DNA from: Fusobacterium ulcerans ATCC 49185
GTDB lineage: Bacteria; Fusobacteriota; Fusobacteriia; Fusobacteriales; Fusobacteriaceae
Assembly: GCF_900683735.1 (NCBI RefSeq)
Contig: NZ_LR215979.1
Span: 930,001 to 994,000, forward strand
Reading direction: 5' to 3'
Length of the DNA: 64,000 bases
Notes under the pieces: model-generated
The model's database searches: none
The model's input: only the letters and a program-made list of their open reading frames with translations
What the model was told of the DNA's origin: nothing
Shown here: in pieces, positions 9,040 to 17,836 of the stretch
Numbering within the stretch: the first letter of the stretch is position 1
Layout of the letters: every line of letters begins with the position of its first letter
Position numbers and translations under genes: made by a program

Positions 9040-11562
9040 ATGTATAATAAAGGCAGATATGATAAACTTAAATATTTACTTGAAATAGGAATATTCTGTG
9101 TAGTGATATATTTTATCCATAAAGAGATGAAGATATACAGTGTAAAAGATATAAAAGTTTCTTTAAAAGCTATAAATGGCAGTTATGTAATACTTGGGGT
9201 AGGAATAGTAATAGTTGATTATCTCCTCCTTACTATGTATGATGTACTGGCATTTAAAAATGAAAAGTTCAAGCTTTCTAATTTAAAAATAATATTCACT
9301 TCATTTATAAGCTATGCATTTGCTAATTCTATAGGACTTTCAGGACTGACAGGTTCAGGGTTGAGAATAAACTTGTATTCTCTGTGGAATGTTCCATATA
9401 AAAGTATCATAAATGTAATAAAATTCTGCTATGTGAGTTTCTGGATAGGGCTTTTGTGGGTAGGAGGATTATTTCTTACTTTTGAACCAGTAGATTTGAG
9501 TAGATTTGATTTTTATTTTGGAACTACTAGAGAAGTAGGAATTATTCTTTTGATAATAGCAATATCATACTCCTCTCATAAAGTATTTTCAAAGAAGAAA
9601 AGTTTTGAAATATCTATATTTCAAGTTCTTATATCTCTTTTGGACTGGATAATGGTATCTGGACTTATATACATTTTTCTTCCTCATAGTGATTCTCTTA
9701 CATTTATCAAATTTTTTCCAATATTTCTTAGTGCACAGATCATAGGAGTATTAAGTAATCTCCCTGGAGGAATAGGGGCTTTTGATTATGTATTTCTTAC
9801 TTTAATGGGAAAATATTATCCTCCCTCAGTAATAGTAGCAGCTTTAATAATATTCAGACTTCTTTATTATATAGCTCCTTTTGGAATAGCTCTGGTATCT
9901 TATTGCATCTACAGAGTTATATTGAAAAAAGGAGAGCTGAAGAATATATCTATTGTTCTTGGTAAAATGATAATTTCTCTTATTCCTCTTCTCATATCTA
10001 TATTGATATTTGCAGCTGGAATTGTTCTTATAGTTTCTGGAAGTATGCCTCCCCTTATTTACAGAATAAAAATATTAAAAGATCTTCTTCCTGTATTTAC
10101 CATCAAGGTATCACATTTTCTTGGAAGTATAACTGGAGCAGTTCTATTGATACTTGCCTATGGAATTAAAAAGAGGCTCAATGGAGCATACTATATGACA
10201 ATAGTATTTCTTGGAGCAGGGATGACTCTTTCACTGCTGAAAGGACTAGACTATGAAGAAGCTTTTTTTCTGGGAATTATACTGGTTATAATAATTCCAT
10301 TGAAAAAGTATTTCTATAGAAAAACTTCTATTATAAATGAAAAGTTTACTCTCAACTGGATGGTAATGATATTTTTAGTAGCTATATCAAGTCTTTATAT
10401 AGGATTTTTTGCATACAGCAAATCAGATTATATGAATGAGATATGGTGGAAAGTAGCCTTTAACAAAGAGTTTCCAAGATTTTTAAGAACTACTATTGGA
10501 ATATCTGCTACTCTTATAGTATTTGGAGTATGGAAGCTTTTTGCTCCTGTAAATGAAATAGTAGAAATAGAAAGCAGTGAAGTGAGTGAAAAAGTAAAAA
10601 AATGTCTTTCTCTTTCAGATAATCCTGAAGGGAATCTGGTGCTTCTAAATGACAAGAAAATTGTGCTGGAAGATGGAGAAGAAAGTTTTATAATGTATGG
10701 TAAAAGTGGTAAAAGTTACATAGCTATGGGTGATCCTGTGGGGAAACCTGAAAAAGCTGGGGATTCTATCTGGAAATTTTATGAGCTGTGCAGAAAAAAT
10801 AATAAACAGCCTGTATTCTATGAAGTATCTAAAGACTATCTTGATTTTTATCTGGATGTTGGATTGAATTTCCTGAAGATAGGAGAAGAGGGAGTAATTG
10901 ACCTTAAAGAATTTACATTGAATATACCTCAAAGAAAGAATATAAGGTACACATATAACAAACTTAATAAGGAAAATATGACTTTTGAGGTTATTCCAAA
11001 AGGTGAAGGAATAAAATATATGAAAAGATTAAAGGAGATATCTGATGAGTGGCTGGAAAGTAAAAAAGCTAAAGAGAAAGGCTTTTCTCTGGGATATTTT
11101 GATGAGGAATATCTGAATAATTTTCCAATAGCTGTACTTAAAAAAGATGAGGAAATAATAGCTTTTGCAAATATAATGGTTACTGACTCTAAAAAAGAAG
11201 CAGCTGTTGACCTTATGAGATATCTAAGATCATGTATCAGTGGAACTATGGAATATCTTTTTATCTATATAATACTCTGGGCAAAAGATGAGGGATATGA
11301 GAGGTTCAGTCTTGGAATGGCACCTCTTTCTGGTATGGAGAATAGAGATATAGCTCCTGTATGGAATAAGATAGGACTCTTTGTATTTAAAAATGGAGAG
11401 AGTTTTTATAACTTTCAAGGATTGAAACTATTTAAGAATAAATTCTATCCTGAATGGGAACCCAGATATATAGCTTATTCAGGAGTATTTTCAATGCCAA
11501 AAGTATTAAAAGATGTGACGCTTCTTATATCAGGTGGAGTAAAAGGACTTATATCTAAATAG
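9040..11562 (+). CDS. mprF: MprF-like phosphatidylglycerol lysyltransferase/flippase
   Basis: 840 residues, the usual length for bifunctional MprF. The N-terminal ~490 residues are strongly hydrophobic with many transmembrane segments, including the flippase-type stretch N-L-P-G-G-I-G-A-F-D near residue 245. The C-terminal ~320 residues form the cytosolic GNAT-like (DUF2156) domain with I-A-M-G-D-P-V-G and S-L-G-M-A-P-L-S-G motifs. The family transfers lysine (or alanine) from aminoacyl-tRNA to phosphatidylglycerol and flips the product, lowering surface charge and giving resistance to cationic peptides. Which amino acid is used here cannot be read from sequence. An AGGAGG-type site precedes the ATG. 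The gene stands alone between two terminators. Confidence 0.88.
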   Translation: MYNKGRYDKLKYLLEIGIFCVVIYFIHKEMKIYSVKDIKVSLKAINGSYVILGVGIVIVDYLLLTMYDVLAFKNEKFKLSNLKIIFTSFISYAFANSIGLSGLTGSGLRINLYSLWNVPYKSIINVIKFCYVSFWIGLLWVGGLFLTFEPVDLSRFDFYFGTTREVGIILLIIAISYSSHKVFSKKKSFEISIFQVLISLLDWIMVSGLIYIFLPHSDSLTFIKFFPIFLSAQIIGVLSNLPGGIGAFDYVFLTLMGKYYPPSVIVAALIIFRLLYYIAPFGIALVSYCIYRVILKKGELKNISIVLGKMIISLIPLLISILIFAAGIVLIVSGSMPPLIYRIKILKDLLPVFTIKVSHFLGSITGAVLLILAYGIKKRLNGAYYMTIVFLGAGMTLSLLKGLDYEEAFFLGIILVIIIPLKKYFYRKTSIINEKFTLNWMVMIFLVAISSLYIGFFAYSKSDYMNEIWWKVAFNKEFPRFLRTTIGISATLIVFGVWKLFAPVNEIVEIESSEVSEKVKKCLSLSDNPEGNLVLLNDKKIVLEDGEESFIMYGKSGKSYIAMGDPVGKPEKAGDSIWKFYELCRKNNKQPVFYEVSKDYLDFYLDVGLNFLKIGEEGVIDLKEFTLNIPQRKNIRYTYNKLNKENMTFEVIPKGEGIKYMKRLKEISDEWLESKKAKEKGFSLGYFDEEYLNNFPIAVLKKDEEIIAFANIMVTDSKKEAAVDLMRYLRSCISGTMEYLFIYIILWAKDEGYERFSLGMAPLSGMENRDIAPVWNKIGLFVFKNGESFYNFQGLKLFKNKFYPEWEPRYIAYSGVFSMPKVLKDVTLLISGGVKGLISK

Positions 11563-11564
11563 AA

Positions 11565-11602
11565 AATGAAATAAACTGACTGAAGGATCAGGTTCATTTT
11601 TT
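11565..11602 (+). terminator. Terminator of the MprF-like gene
   Basis: AATGAA (11565-11570) pairs with TTCATT (11593-11598), with an inner CTGA/TCAG stem, and T residues follow. Confidence 0.7.
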
Positions 11603-11700
11603 ATATAACAACTAAATTTTATAAAAATTTTTTTATATTTGTAAAATATCTTTATTCATAATTCTGAGTATCTAAAAATATATTTCTATAAAAAAATGAA

Positions 11701-11728
11701 TTGATTTTTTAATTTTCAAGAGTATAAT
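11701..11728 (+). promoter_or_regulatory. Sigma-70-type promoter of the orphan atpE
   Basis: TTGATT (11701-11706), a 16-base spacer and TATAAT (11723-11728). This would give a 5' leader of roughly 190 nt. A weaker pair, TTGACT and TATTGT, is nearer the gene (11876-11904). The rest of the 11603-11924 gap is AT-rich and holds nothing else recognisable. Confidence 0.5.
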
Positions 11729-11906
11729 GGAATTATAGAGAGTGTAAAAAATATATTACAAAAAAATAGAGATAAAGCCAAGAATTCCTCCAAACTTTTA
11801 CATTTTTACTTCTTTTACCCATTTCATAAAATACTATACTAGAAAAGGAAAGGGATACTTACAAAGAAGATTCATTGACTTCTACCTATTATTTAATTAT
11901 TGTTAA

Positions 11907-12242
<336 letters not shown>

Positions 12243-12362
12243 TAGTTGATAATCAATCTATAAGAAATAAGTGTGGATTGATTAAAAAGACGGCAGAGAA
12301 CCAGAGATGTAATTTTGATAGAGAAGACAATAAATCTTTCTAATTTAAAATTAAAAAATAAA

Positions 12363-12389
12363 GATCACAGCAGTTTTTACTGTTGTATC
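12363..12389. other. Hairpin between atpE and the small membrane protein gene
   Basis: ACAGCAGT and ACTGTTGT pair around TTT, extended outward by GAT and ATC with one mismatch. It sits just beside the larger palindrome at 12391-12433. Confidence 0.5.
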
Positions 12390-12390
12390 T

Positions 12391-12433
12391 CACTAATTAA
12401 GGCAGTTAGATATTCTAATTGCCTTAATTAGTG
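12391..12433. terminator. Near-perfect 20-bp palindrome, probable bidirectional terminator
   Basis: The arms CACTAATTAAGGCA (12391-12404) and TGCCTTAATTAGTG (12420-12433) are exact inverse complements. The stem continues inward by one G-T pair and TTAGA/TCTAA around a TAT loop. It lies between two convergent genes, 7 bases beyond the stop of the minus-strand small protein. No T run follows on either side, so a role as a protein-binding site is also possible. Confidence 0.5.
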
Positions 12434-12440
12434 GAAAATA

Positions 12441-12593
12441 TTATCTAAGAAAATAAAACCATACTAGCCCTGAAACAACAATGAGTCCAATAATTATTTC
12501 AAAGAGCTTTTTTAAGACTAAGTATGCAGATACTATTATAATTACAGCTGCAAAATATTTCCAGAAATTCTGCAGTAAATCGTGTATCATCAT
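12441..12593 (-). CDS. Small hydrophobic membrane protein (50 aa)
   Basis: A short minus-strand frame begins M-M-I-H-D-L-L-Q-N-F-W and continues as a largely hydrophobic stretch with a basic L-K-K-L turn, ending W-F-Y-F-L-R. It looks like one long or two short membrane helices. A perfect GGAGG lies five bases before the proposed ATG at 12593-12591, which decides this start over an in-frame ATG at 12605. It starts 20 bases after the stop of the MerR gene on the same strand and should be cotranscribed with it. No family is recognised. It could be a target of the regulator or a small accessory membrane peptide. Confidence 0.6.
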   Translation of the reverse strand: MMIHDLLQNFWKYFAAVIIIVSAYLVLKKLFEIIIGLIVVSGLVWFYFLR

Positions 12594-12613
12594 TAATGCC
12601 TCCATTTTACCTG

Positions 12614-13426
12614 TTATTCAATCAATATACTTACTTTATAGAAAATATCTTCTCTTTTTTTTATACTTAAATTTCCTGGTTCAATTATGATATTAACTTC
12701 ATCATTTGCTCTTTTAAAATTATTTTCCTCTATCCATTTAATTAATTTTTTTATTGAAACTTTATTTTCAAAATGGTTTCCTTTCAAAAACATACAGGCA
12801 TACCTGCCTTTTTTTAAAATAACTTCTTCAACTTTTTTATCACCTTTTACAACAATATATCCTGACCCTAGAACATTTACATCATCCATTTCACTTAGAT
12901 CCTTTTTAGTTATATAAAATAATATCTTTCCATCATATTCAGTAATTAATTCCAGTATTTTTTTATTAGGAAAAGTAAGTGTTTTACGATTTTCCTCTTC
13001 ATATATTTTTAACCCTTTTATATTTTTTATTTCTTCAATAAAAGGAATTCCAATAGGTATTTTTGAAGCTTTATCCATTCTCTTTAGATGTCCTTCTAAA
13101 TCTTTCTTTATTATCTTCAGCTTTTCTATATCTTCATTTACTCTTTCTAAAACATTTGTTATGAGTTCTTTATCTTTTTCTATTTCCTTACTTCTGCTGT
13201 CTGATTTTTTGCTGAAAAAGATTTTAATTTCCTCAAGGGTAAGTCCTAATTTTCTCATTGTGCTTATTTTCTTTATTGTTATTATTTGAGCTCTTGAATA
13301 GTATCTATAGTTGTTCTCTTTTCTTAATTTAGGAGAAACAATCCCCTCTTTATCATAGTATCTCAATGTAGAGCGTGGAATTTTAAGAATCTTAGAAATT
13401 TCTCCAACTAAAAAATATTTTTGCAT
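12614..13426 (-). CDS. MerR-family regulator with GyrI-like effector domain
   Basis: 270 residues. The N-terminal winged helix has the MerR signature (G-E-I-S-K-I-L-K-I-P-R-S-T-L-R-Y-Y-D, then N-N-Y-R-Y-Y). A coiled-coil dimer helix occupies about residues 75-125. The C-terminal ~140 residues look like a GyrI/BmrR-type small-molecule binding domain. Such proteins twist promoters with overlong spacers into an active form when a ligand binds. A promoter of exactly that type lies 138 bases away on the opposite strand (13564-13594). GGAGG precedes the ATG. The gene for a 50-residue membrane protein follows downstream. Likely ligand: a hydrophobic or cationic drug-like compound, by family analogy only. 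Confidence 0.85.
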   Translation of the reverse strand: MQKYFLVGEISKILKIPRSTLRYYDKEGIVSPKLRKENNYRYYSRAQIITIKKISTMRKLGLTLEEIKIFFSKKSDSRSKEIEKDKELITNVLERVNEDIEKLKIIKKDLEGHLKRMDKASKIPIGIPFIEEIKNIKGLKIYEEENRKTLTFPNKKILELITEYDGKILFYITKKDLSEMDDVNVLGSGYIVVKGDKKVEEVILKKGRYACMFLKGNHFENKVSIKKLIKWIEENNFKRANDEVNIIIEPGNLSIKKREDIFYKVSILIE

Positions 13427-13563
13427 ATTTCCTCCCTGAATAATTTTAAGGCATAAAATTATTGCAAAATTAAAAGTTTAAAATCAATTATATTCATATA
13501 TAATAATAACAACTTTAGATGAAATTTACTATATTTTTTTAATAAAATTTTTTTAAAAAATAC

Positions 13564-13594
13564 TTGACCTTAAACTAACTTGAAGGTTTATAAT
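13564..13594 (+). promoter_or_regulatory. MerR-type promoter with 19-bp spacer and dyad operator
   Basis: TTGACC (13564-13569) and TATAAT (13589-13594) are separated by 19 bases rather than 17. The spacer together with the last CC of the -35 box contains an imperfect dyad, CCTTAA...TTGAAGG. A 19-bp spacer with a centred dyad is the hallmark of promoters activated by MerR-family proteins, and a MerR gene is divergently placed beside it. The start site would be near 13601, giving a ~57-nt leader for the small secreted protein. Confidence 0.75.
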
Positions 13595-13657
13595 TATATA
13601 TATAAAGAAATATTCTTGTATATGTTAATAAAAAATGATAACAAAGGAGATGCGAAA

Positions 13658-13879
13658 ATGAAAAAAACAACAATGATATTATCAACATTAATGGTTATGG
13701 CTTTATCAAATGGAATTGTATATGCAGAACAAGGAGATGGAAAACCTTTAGAAATGAGTAAAATTGAAGTAAGTATGCAGGAAAAAAAAGGTATAGGTGA
13801 GAAAAAAGAAAATAGACAGATGGAAACTAAACAGGAAGCAGCTCACAGATATGCACAAGAAAGAAGTGAAGAAAGATAA
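13658..13879 (+). CDS. Small secreted charged protein, probable MerR target (73 aa)
   Basis: The start is set at 13658 because AAAGGAGAT lies seven bases upstream. The longer frame from 13580 would begin inside the promoter. The protein opens with a clear signal peptide, M-K-K-T-T-M-I-L-S-T and so on, ending V-Y-A-E. The mature part is only ~48 residues, very hydrophilic, rich in Glu, Lys and Gln, with no Cys and no known domain. It probably works in the periplasm. The MerR-type promoter directly upstream suggests induction by the effector of the divergent regulator. Function unknown. Confidence 0.65.
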   Translation: MKKTTMILSTLMVMALSNGIVYAEQGDGKPLEMSKIEVSMQEKKGIGEKKENRQMETKQEAAHRYAQERSEER

Positions 13880-14035
13880 TTTTGAGAGTTTATTTATTTT
13901 CTTTTAATTTAAAGAAGAGAATAATCTGAAAGTAAAACTAAGATTTTAGCAATTTTTCATTAGAAAAGATATATAAATATTTCTAAATTCTAAAATTCTA
14001 AAGTTTACTTTAATATTTTACTAAGCTAAAATAAG

Positions 14036-14098
14036 GGTGACTCATAAGCAGAAAGATTTCTTATTAATGAAAATCTAACTTATGAGCACCTATTTTTT
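14036..14098. terminator. Long hairpin terminator between convergent genes
   Basis: GGTG plus CTCATAAG (14036-14048) pair with CTTATGAG plus CACC (14079-14090), with an inner GATTTC/GAAAATC stem, then T residues. The reverse strand also ends in an AT-rich run, so it can serve both flanking genes. Confidence 0.75.
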
Positions 14099-14127
14099 AT
14101 TTGAACTAAAAATATCTAACAGCTATG

Positions 14128-14616
14128 CTATCTTGCACAGTCAGAAGCACTTCCCACTAAAATTTCCAATCCATGAGAGAGGGAATCTATAATAAAAGAC
14201 AGAGATTCCTCAACAGCTTTAGGACTTCCAGGCATATTTATAATGAGAGTAGATTTTCTTATACCAGCAGCAGCTCTGGAAAGCATAGCTCTTTTTGTGA
14301 TAGTCATAGAGTATGCTCTTATAGCTTCTGGGATACCAGGAACTATTTTATCTGCTATCTCCAGTGTTGCTTCAGGAGTAACATCTCTTTTAGCAAATCC
14401 TGTACCTCCAGTAGTAAGTATCAAATCAGCTTCATTCTTATCACATATATTTTTAAGTGTTTCTTTGATAAGTTCATATTCATCAGGAATCAGTATCTTT
14501 TTAACTACTTTATATCCATTTTCAATAACAATTTTTTCTATTACATTAGTGGAAATATCTTCTCTTTCTCCTCTTGCACCTTTGTCACTCATACAAACAA
14601 TAGCAGTTCTAAACAT
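14128..14616 (-). CDS. mogA: MogA/MoaB-family molybdopterin adenylyltransferase
   Basis: 162 residues, standard length for a stand-alone MoCF domain protein. Motifs include S-D-K-G-A-R-G near residue 10, T-T-G-G-T-G-F-A-K-R-D-V-T-P-E-A-T near residue 70, and N-M-P-G-S-P-K-A near residue 128. All belong to the molybdopterin-binding fold. The enzyme adenylates molybdopterin before metal insertion by a MoeA-type protein. It is transcribed away from modA, with which it shares a 167-base regulatory gap. GGAGG precedes the ATG. Whether it is MogA or the closely related MoaB cannot be decided here. Confidence 0.88.
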   Translation of the reverse strand: MFRTAIVCMSDKGARGEREDISTNVIEKIVIENGYKVVKKILIPDEYELIKETLKNICDKNEADLILTTGGTGFAKRDVTPEATLEIADKIVPGIPEAIRAYSMTITKRAMLSRAAAGIRKSTLIINMPGSPKAVEESLSFIIDSLSHGLEILVGSASDCAR

Positions 14617-14725
14617 ATATTATTGCCTCCATAACGATTTTTTTTATTATATCATATATTTTTTAGGAAAAGAATGAAAAAATATTTGAAAAACAACGAA
14701 AATTGTAAAATAAAAATTCGAACTC

Positions 14726-14754
14726 TTGATATAAAATGTTAAATCTGATAAAAT
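14726..14754 (+). promoter_or_regulatory. Promoter of the modA operon
   Basis: TTGATA (14726-14731), a 17-base spacer and TAAAAT (14749-14754), 29 bases before the modA ATG. No molybdenum-cofactor riboswitch fold was recognised in this short leader. Confidence 0.6.
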
Positions 14755-14783
14755 GGTCTAAGATAAAATAATGAGGTGGGTAG

Positions 14784-15533
14784 ATGAAAAAGTTTTTTAA
14801 GATAGCAACAGCAGCAGTTTTGATTTTTTTACTAGCAGCATGTGGAAAGACTGAGAAAAAAGAGATAACTATAAGTGCAGCAGCAAGTTTAAATGAAGTA
14901 TTATCTCAAGTAGTAGAAAATTATCAAAAAGAAAATAAAAATGTAAAAGTAAATATAAATTTTGGAGCTTCTGGAGCTTTGAAAAAGCAGATAGAAGGGG
15001 GAGCACCTGTAGATTTTGTATTTTTTGCATCTAAAAAAGATTTAGAAGATTTGAAGAAACAGGATTTGGTATCAGAAAAATTTTCTAAAGATATCCTTGA
15101 AAATACCATGGTAGTAGCAGGAAGAAAGAAAATAGACAACCTTTCTGAAATGCTTGAACATAAGGTAGCAATAGGTGATCCTGATACAGTGCCAGCAGGG
15201 AGATATGCTAAACAAACTTTGGAAAACGTAGGGTTATGGGATAAAATGCAGGAAAATTTTGTATTGTCTAAAGATGTAAGAAGTGCTATGCAGTATGTAG
15301 ACCTTTACGAAGTTGACTATGCTATGATTTACAAAACAGACAGTAAAGTTATGAAAAATGCTGAAATAGTTTTTGAAGTGCCTAATACCCTTCATACACC
15401 TATCATATATAGTTGTGGTATATTAAAAGATAAAGAGAGAGATGAAGTAAAAAGCCTGTACAGATTCCTTACAACTAAAGAATCAATAGAAATTTTTGAA
15501 AAATTTGGATTTAAAATAGTAAATGAACAATAA
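14784..15533 (+). CDS. modA: Molybdate ABC transporter substrate-binding lipoprotein
   Basis: 249 residues. The signal sequence ends in the lipobox L-A-A-C (Cys20). The mature protein has the ModA opening I-S-A-A-A-S-L-N-E-V, then F-G-A-S-G-A-L-K-K-Q-I-E-G-G-A-P-V-D-F and a later V-R-S-A-M-Q-Y-V motif, all characteristic of molybdate/tungstate binders. It captures oxyanion outside the inner membrane and hands it to ModB. The stop overlaps the start of modB by 11 bases, indicating translational coupling. A molybdenum-cofactor context on both sides supports the substrate. Confidence 0.93.
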   Translation: MKKFFKIATAAVLIFLLAACGKTEKKEITISAAASLNEVLSQVVENYQKENKNVKVNINFGASGALKKQIEGGAPVDFVFFASKKDLEDLKKQDLVSEKFSKDILENTMVVAGRKKIDNLSEMLEHKVAIGDPDTVPAGRYAKQTLENVGLWDKMQENFVLSKDVRSAMQYVDLYEVDYAMIYKTDSKVMKNAEIVFEVPNTLHTPIIYSCGILKDKERDEVKSLYRFLTTKESIEIFEKFGFKIVNEQ

Positions 15534-16194
15534 ATTTGATATAAATGCTGTGTTTCTTACTTTAAAGATAGCCTCCATATCTACTATGTTGACATTGATA
15601 GTAGCAATACTTTTAGTATGGGGTATGGAAAATAGGAGTAAAAAACTTAGAAGTATAATTGAAATGCTTATAAATCTTTCTCTTTTTATATCTCCTACAG
15701 TTTTGGGATATATCCTTATTATATTTTTAGGAAAAAGAGGGATAATAGGTTCCTATCTGTATGAGTTTTTTAATATTCAGGTAATATTTTCATGGTGGGC
15801 AGGTATAGTCACTGCATTTGTAGTATCACTGCCCCTTATGTATAATTGTATAAAAGCAGGCTTTTCATCACTGGACTATACATACAGAGAAGCTGGAAAA
15901 GAAATGGGAGCTTCTGATTTTCAGATACTTCGTCTGGTAATAATTCCATTAATAAGAAGAAATATACTTGCAGGGATAGTATTATCTTTTGGAAGAGCAT
16001 TGGGAGAATTTGGAGCTACCCTTATGCTTGCTGGAAATATCCCTGGAAAGACACAGACTATGTCTACTGCCATATATTCAGCAGTAGAACGTGGAGACAA
16101 CAGAACAGCTAATTTACTTTTGGTAATAGTGCTTATAATAAGTTTCTGTATTATGTGCCTTTATAACTATTTTTTTAAAGGAGCAGAGAAATAA
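15523..16194 (+). CDS. modB: Molybdate ABC transporter permease
   Basis: 223 residues with about five membrane segments. The ABC-permease EAA loop is visible (E-A-G-K-E-M-G-A-S-D, then I-I-P-L-I-R-R-N-I), followed by R-A-L-G-E-F-G-A-T, the ModB/CysT-type motif. It forms the channel for molybdate. The gene overlaps modA at its start and the MoeA-like gene at its end, so the three are tightly coupled. The expected ATPase gene modC is absent from its usual place. The permease must use an ATPase encoded elsewhere or shared with another transporter. Confidence 0.9.
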   Translation: MNNKFDINAVFLTLKIASISTMLTLIVAILLVWGMENRSKKLRSIIEMLINLSLFISPTVLGYILIIFLGKRGIIGSYLYEFFNIQVIFSWWAGIVTAFVVSLPLMYNCIKAGFSSLDYTYREAGKEMGASDFQILRLVIIPLIRRNILAGIVLSFGRALGEFGATLMLAGNIPGKTQTMSTAIYSAVERGDNRTANLLLVIVLIISFCIMCLYNYFFKGAEK

Positions 16195-17210
16195 TGAAAA
16201 AGATAAAAACTGTAAATGCAGTAGGATGCGTATTACAACATGATATTACAGAAATAGTTCCTGGAGAAGTAAAGGGAAGAGCCTTCAAAAAAGGACATAT
16301 AATAAAAGATGAAGATGTAGAAAAACTATTAAGACTTGGAAAAGATAATATATATGTTTTTGAACTTGGAGATAAGGGAATGCATGAAAATGATGCAGCT
16401 CTTGTACTTGGAAAGTTAGGAAAAGGTAAAAATATCAGACTGGCTGATGAGATAAAAGAGGGGAAAATAAATTTTTATGCTCAAGAGGATGGAGTATTAA
16501 AAGTAGATACAGAAAAACTTTTAGAGCTGAATATGCTTGGAGAGATATCTTTTGCTACTCTTCCAGATAATATTCCAGTAAAGAAAGGTGAACTGATAGC
16601 AGGAGCAAGAGTTATTCCTCTGGTTATTGACAGAGAAAAAATGGAGAAGGCTGAAAATATTACAAAATCTCCTATACTAAATGTAAATAGTTATAAAAAA
16701 TATAAAGTAGGAATGGTAACTACTGGAAATGAAGTTTTCTATGGAAGAATAGAGGATAAATTTGGAAAGATAGTTACTGATAAGCTTGGAGAATTTGATT
16801 GTGAAGTAATAGCTCAATTTCTATCACAAGATGATAAAGATATGATAAAAAGAAAAGCTCAGGAATTGTTGGATATGGGAGCAGAGATGCTGATATTCAC
16901 AGGAGGAATGTCTGTAGACCCTGATGATGTGACGCCATCTGCAATAATAGAGCTGGGAGGAGAACTGGTAAGTTATGGGTCACCTGTTCTGCCAGGTTCT
17001 ATGTTTCTGTTGTCATATCTTGGAAATGTACCAGTGATGGGACTTCCTGGATGTGTGATGTTTGCTAAGAGAACTATATTTGATTTAGTTCTTCCAAGAG
17101 TATTGAGTGGAGAAAGACTTACAACTAGAGATATTATGATGTATGGGAATGGAGGACTTTGCCAAAGTTGTGAAGTATGTCACTATCCTAACTGTACATT
17201 TGGAAAATAA
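16194..17210 (+). CDS. MoeA-like molybdopterin-binding protein with C-terminal Cys cluster
   Basis: 338 residues, shorter than classical MoeA (about 400). Residues ~170-310 contain the MoCF fold motifs [22 protein letters not shown] and G-L-P-G-C-V-M. The N-terminal half resembles the MoeA linker and lid region. The tail reads [12 protein letters not shown], four Cys and one His within 12 residues, which could bind zinc or an iron-sulfur cluster. This is not part of standard MoeA. Its place between modB and moaC suggests it inserts or handles molybdenum (or tungsten) in the cofactor. It might instead sense the cofactor. Exact role unproven. Confidence 0.78.
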   Translation: MKKIKTVNAVGCVLQHDITEIVPGEVKGRAFKKGHIIKDEDVEKLLRLGKDNIYVFELGDKGMHENDAALVLGKLGKGKNIRLADEIKEGKINFYAQEDGVLKVDTEKLLELNMLGEISFATLPDNIPVKKGELIAGARVIPLVIDREKMEKAENITKSPILNVNSYKKYKVGMVTTGNEVFYGRIEDKFGKIVTDKLGEFDCEVIAQFLSQDDKDMIKRKAQELLDMGAEMLIFTGGMSVDPDDVTPSAIIELGGELVSYGSPVLPGSMFLLSYLGNVPVMGLPGCVMFAKRTIFDLVLPRVLSGERLTTRDIMMYGNGGLCQSCEVCHYPNCTFGK

Positions 17211-17221
17211 GAGGTATGAAA

Positions 17222-17695
17222 ATGGATTTTACACATTTTAATGAAAATGGACGAGCCAGAATGGTTGATGTCAGTGAGAAAGATGAAACAAAAAGAAAAG
17301 CTGTGGCTAGAGGATATATCCAAATGGGAGCAGATACAATCAGGGCAGTAACTGAAGGAAGAATAAAAAAAGGAGATGTCCTTTCTGTAGCACAAGTAGG
17401 AGGTATATGTGGAGCTAAAAAGACATGGGATTTGGTACCTATGTGTCACAATATACTTTTGACAGGAGCAGATATAGAGTTTGAGATTGAAGCAGATAGA
17501 ATCTGGATAGAGGCATCTGTAAAGACTACTGGAAAAACTGGAGTGGAAATGGAAGCTCTTACAGCTGTAAGTATAGCTGCTCTTACTATATATGATATGT
17601 GTAAAGCTATAGATAAACACATGGTTATAGGAGAAATTAAACTTATGAGCAAAACTGGAGGAAAAAGCGATTTTCTTCTGGAGGATAAAAAATAA
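17222..17695 (+). CDS. moaC: Cyclic pyranopterin monophosphate synthase
   Basis: About 157 residues, typical for MoaC. Signature segments are M-V-D-V-S-E-K near the start, [12 protein letters not shown] near residue 62, L-V-P-M-C-H-N in the centre, and [11 protein letters not shown]. The catalytic Lys is in the L-M-S-K-T-G-G-K-S motif near the end. It converts the MoaA product to cyclic pyranopterin monophosphate, the first committed step of molybdopterin synthesis. The start at 17222 is preferred over ATG 17216 because the AGAGG site would be one base from the latter. Last gene of the mod/mo cluster; no moaA, moaD or moaE in the window. Confidence 0.93.
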   Translation: MDFTHFNENGRARMVDVSEKDETKRKAVARGYIQMGADTIRAVTEGRIKKGDVLSVAQVGGICGAKKTWDLVPMCHNILLTGADIEFEIEADRIWIEASVKTTGKTGVEMEALTAVSIAALTIYDMCKAIDKHMVIGEIKLMSKTGGKSDFLLEDKK

Positions 17696-17712
17696 AATAA
17701 AAAACAGATTGA

Positions 17713-17757
17713 GTTTTAGGATTTTTCAAATTAGAGATTCTAAAACTTTTTTTACAA
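17713..17757 (+). terminator. Terminator of the molybdenum operon
   Basis: AGTTTTAG and CTAAAACT arms are followed by seven T. The A/T-rich stem resembles the inner stem of the hairpin family seen at 28069 and 56250. Confidence 0.65.
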
Positions 17758-17764
17758 AAACATA

Positions 17765-17794
17765 TTGACATATTTAGATATATGAATGTATAAT
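17765..17794 (+). promoter_or_regulatory. Promoter and likely operator of the arsenic operon
   Basis: TTGACA (17765-17770), an 18-base spacer and TATAAT (17789-17794). The spacer and flanks form an imperfect AT-rich dyad, ACATATTTAGATATATGAAT plus GT. This is the position and kind of site bound by ArsR repressors. Confidence 0.65.
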
Positions 17795-17836
17795 GGTTTT
17801 ATGATATATCGATAAAAATAGATTTGAGGTGAGGAA

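Noticed and set aside
12481-12690. Plus-strand ORF of 69 codons after atpE
   Set aside because: No ribosome site. The opposite strand gives a better candidate, the 50-residue membrane protein with a perfect GGAGG.
13580-13657. Longer N-terminus for the small secreted protein
   Set aside because: The upstream ATGs overlap the -10 box, before the expected transcript start; the signal peptide begins properly at 13658.
14173-14677. Plus-strand ORFs of 153 and 144 codons over mogA
   Set aside because: They lie antisense to a protein with unmistakable MoCF motifs and show serine-rich low-complexity sequence without ribosome sites.
17713-17757. Molybdenum-cofactor riboswitch near the molybdenum genes
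   Set aside because: The stem is a simple AT-rich terminator after moaC; no multi-stem leader fold was seen before modA or mogA.
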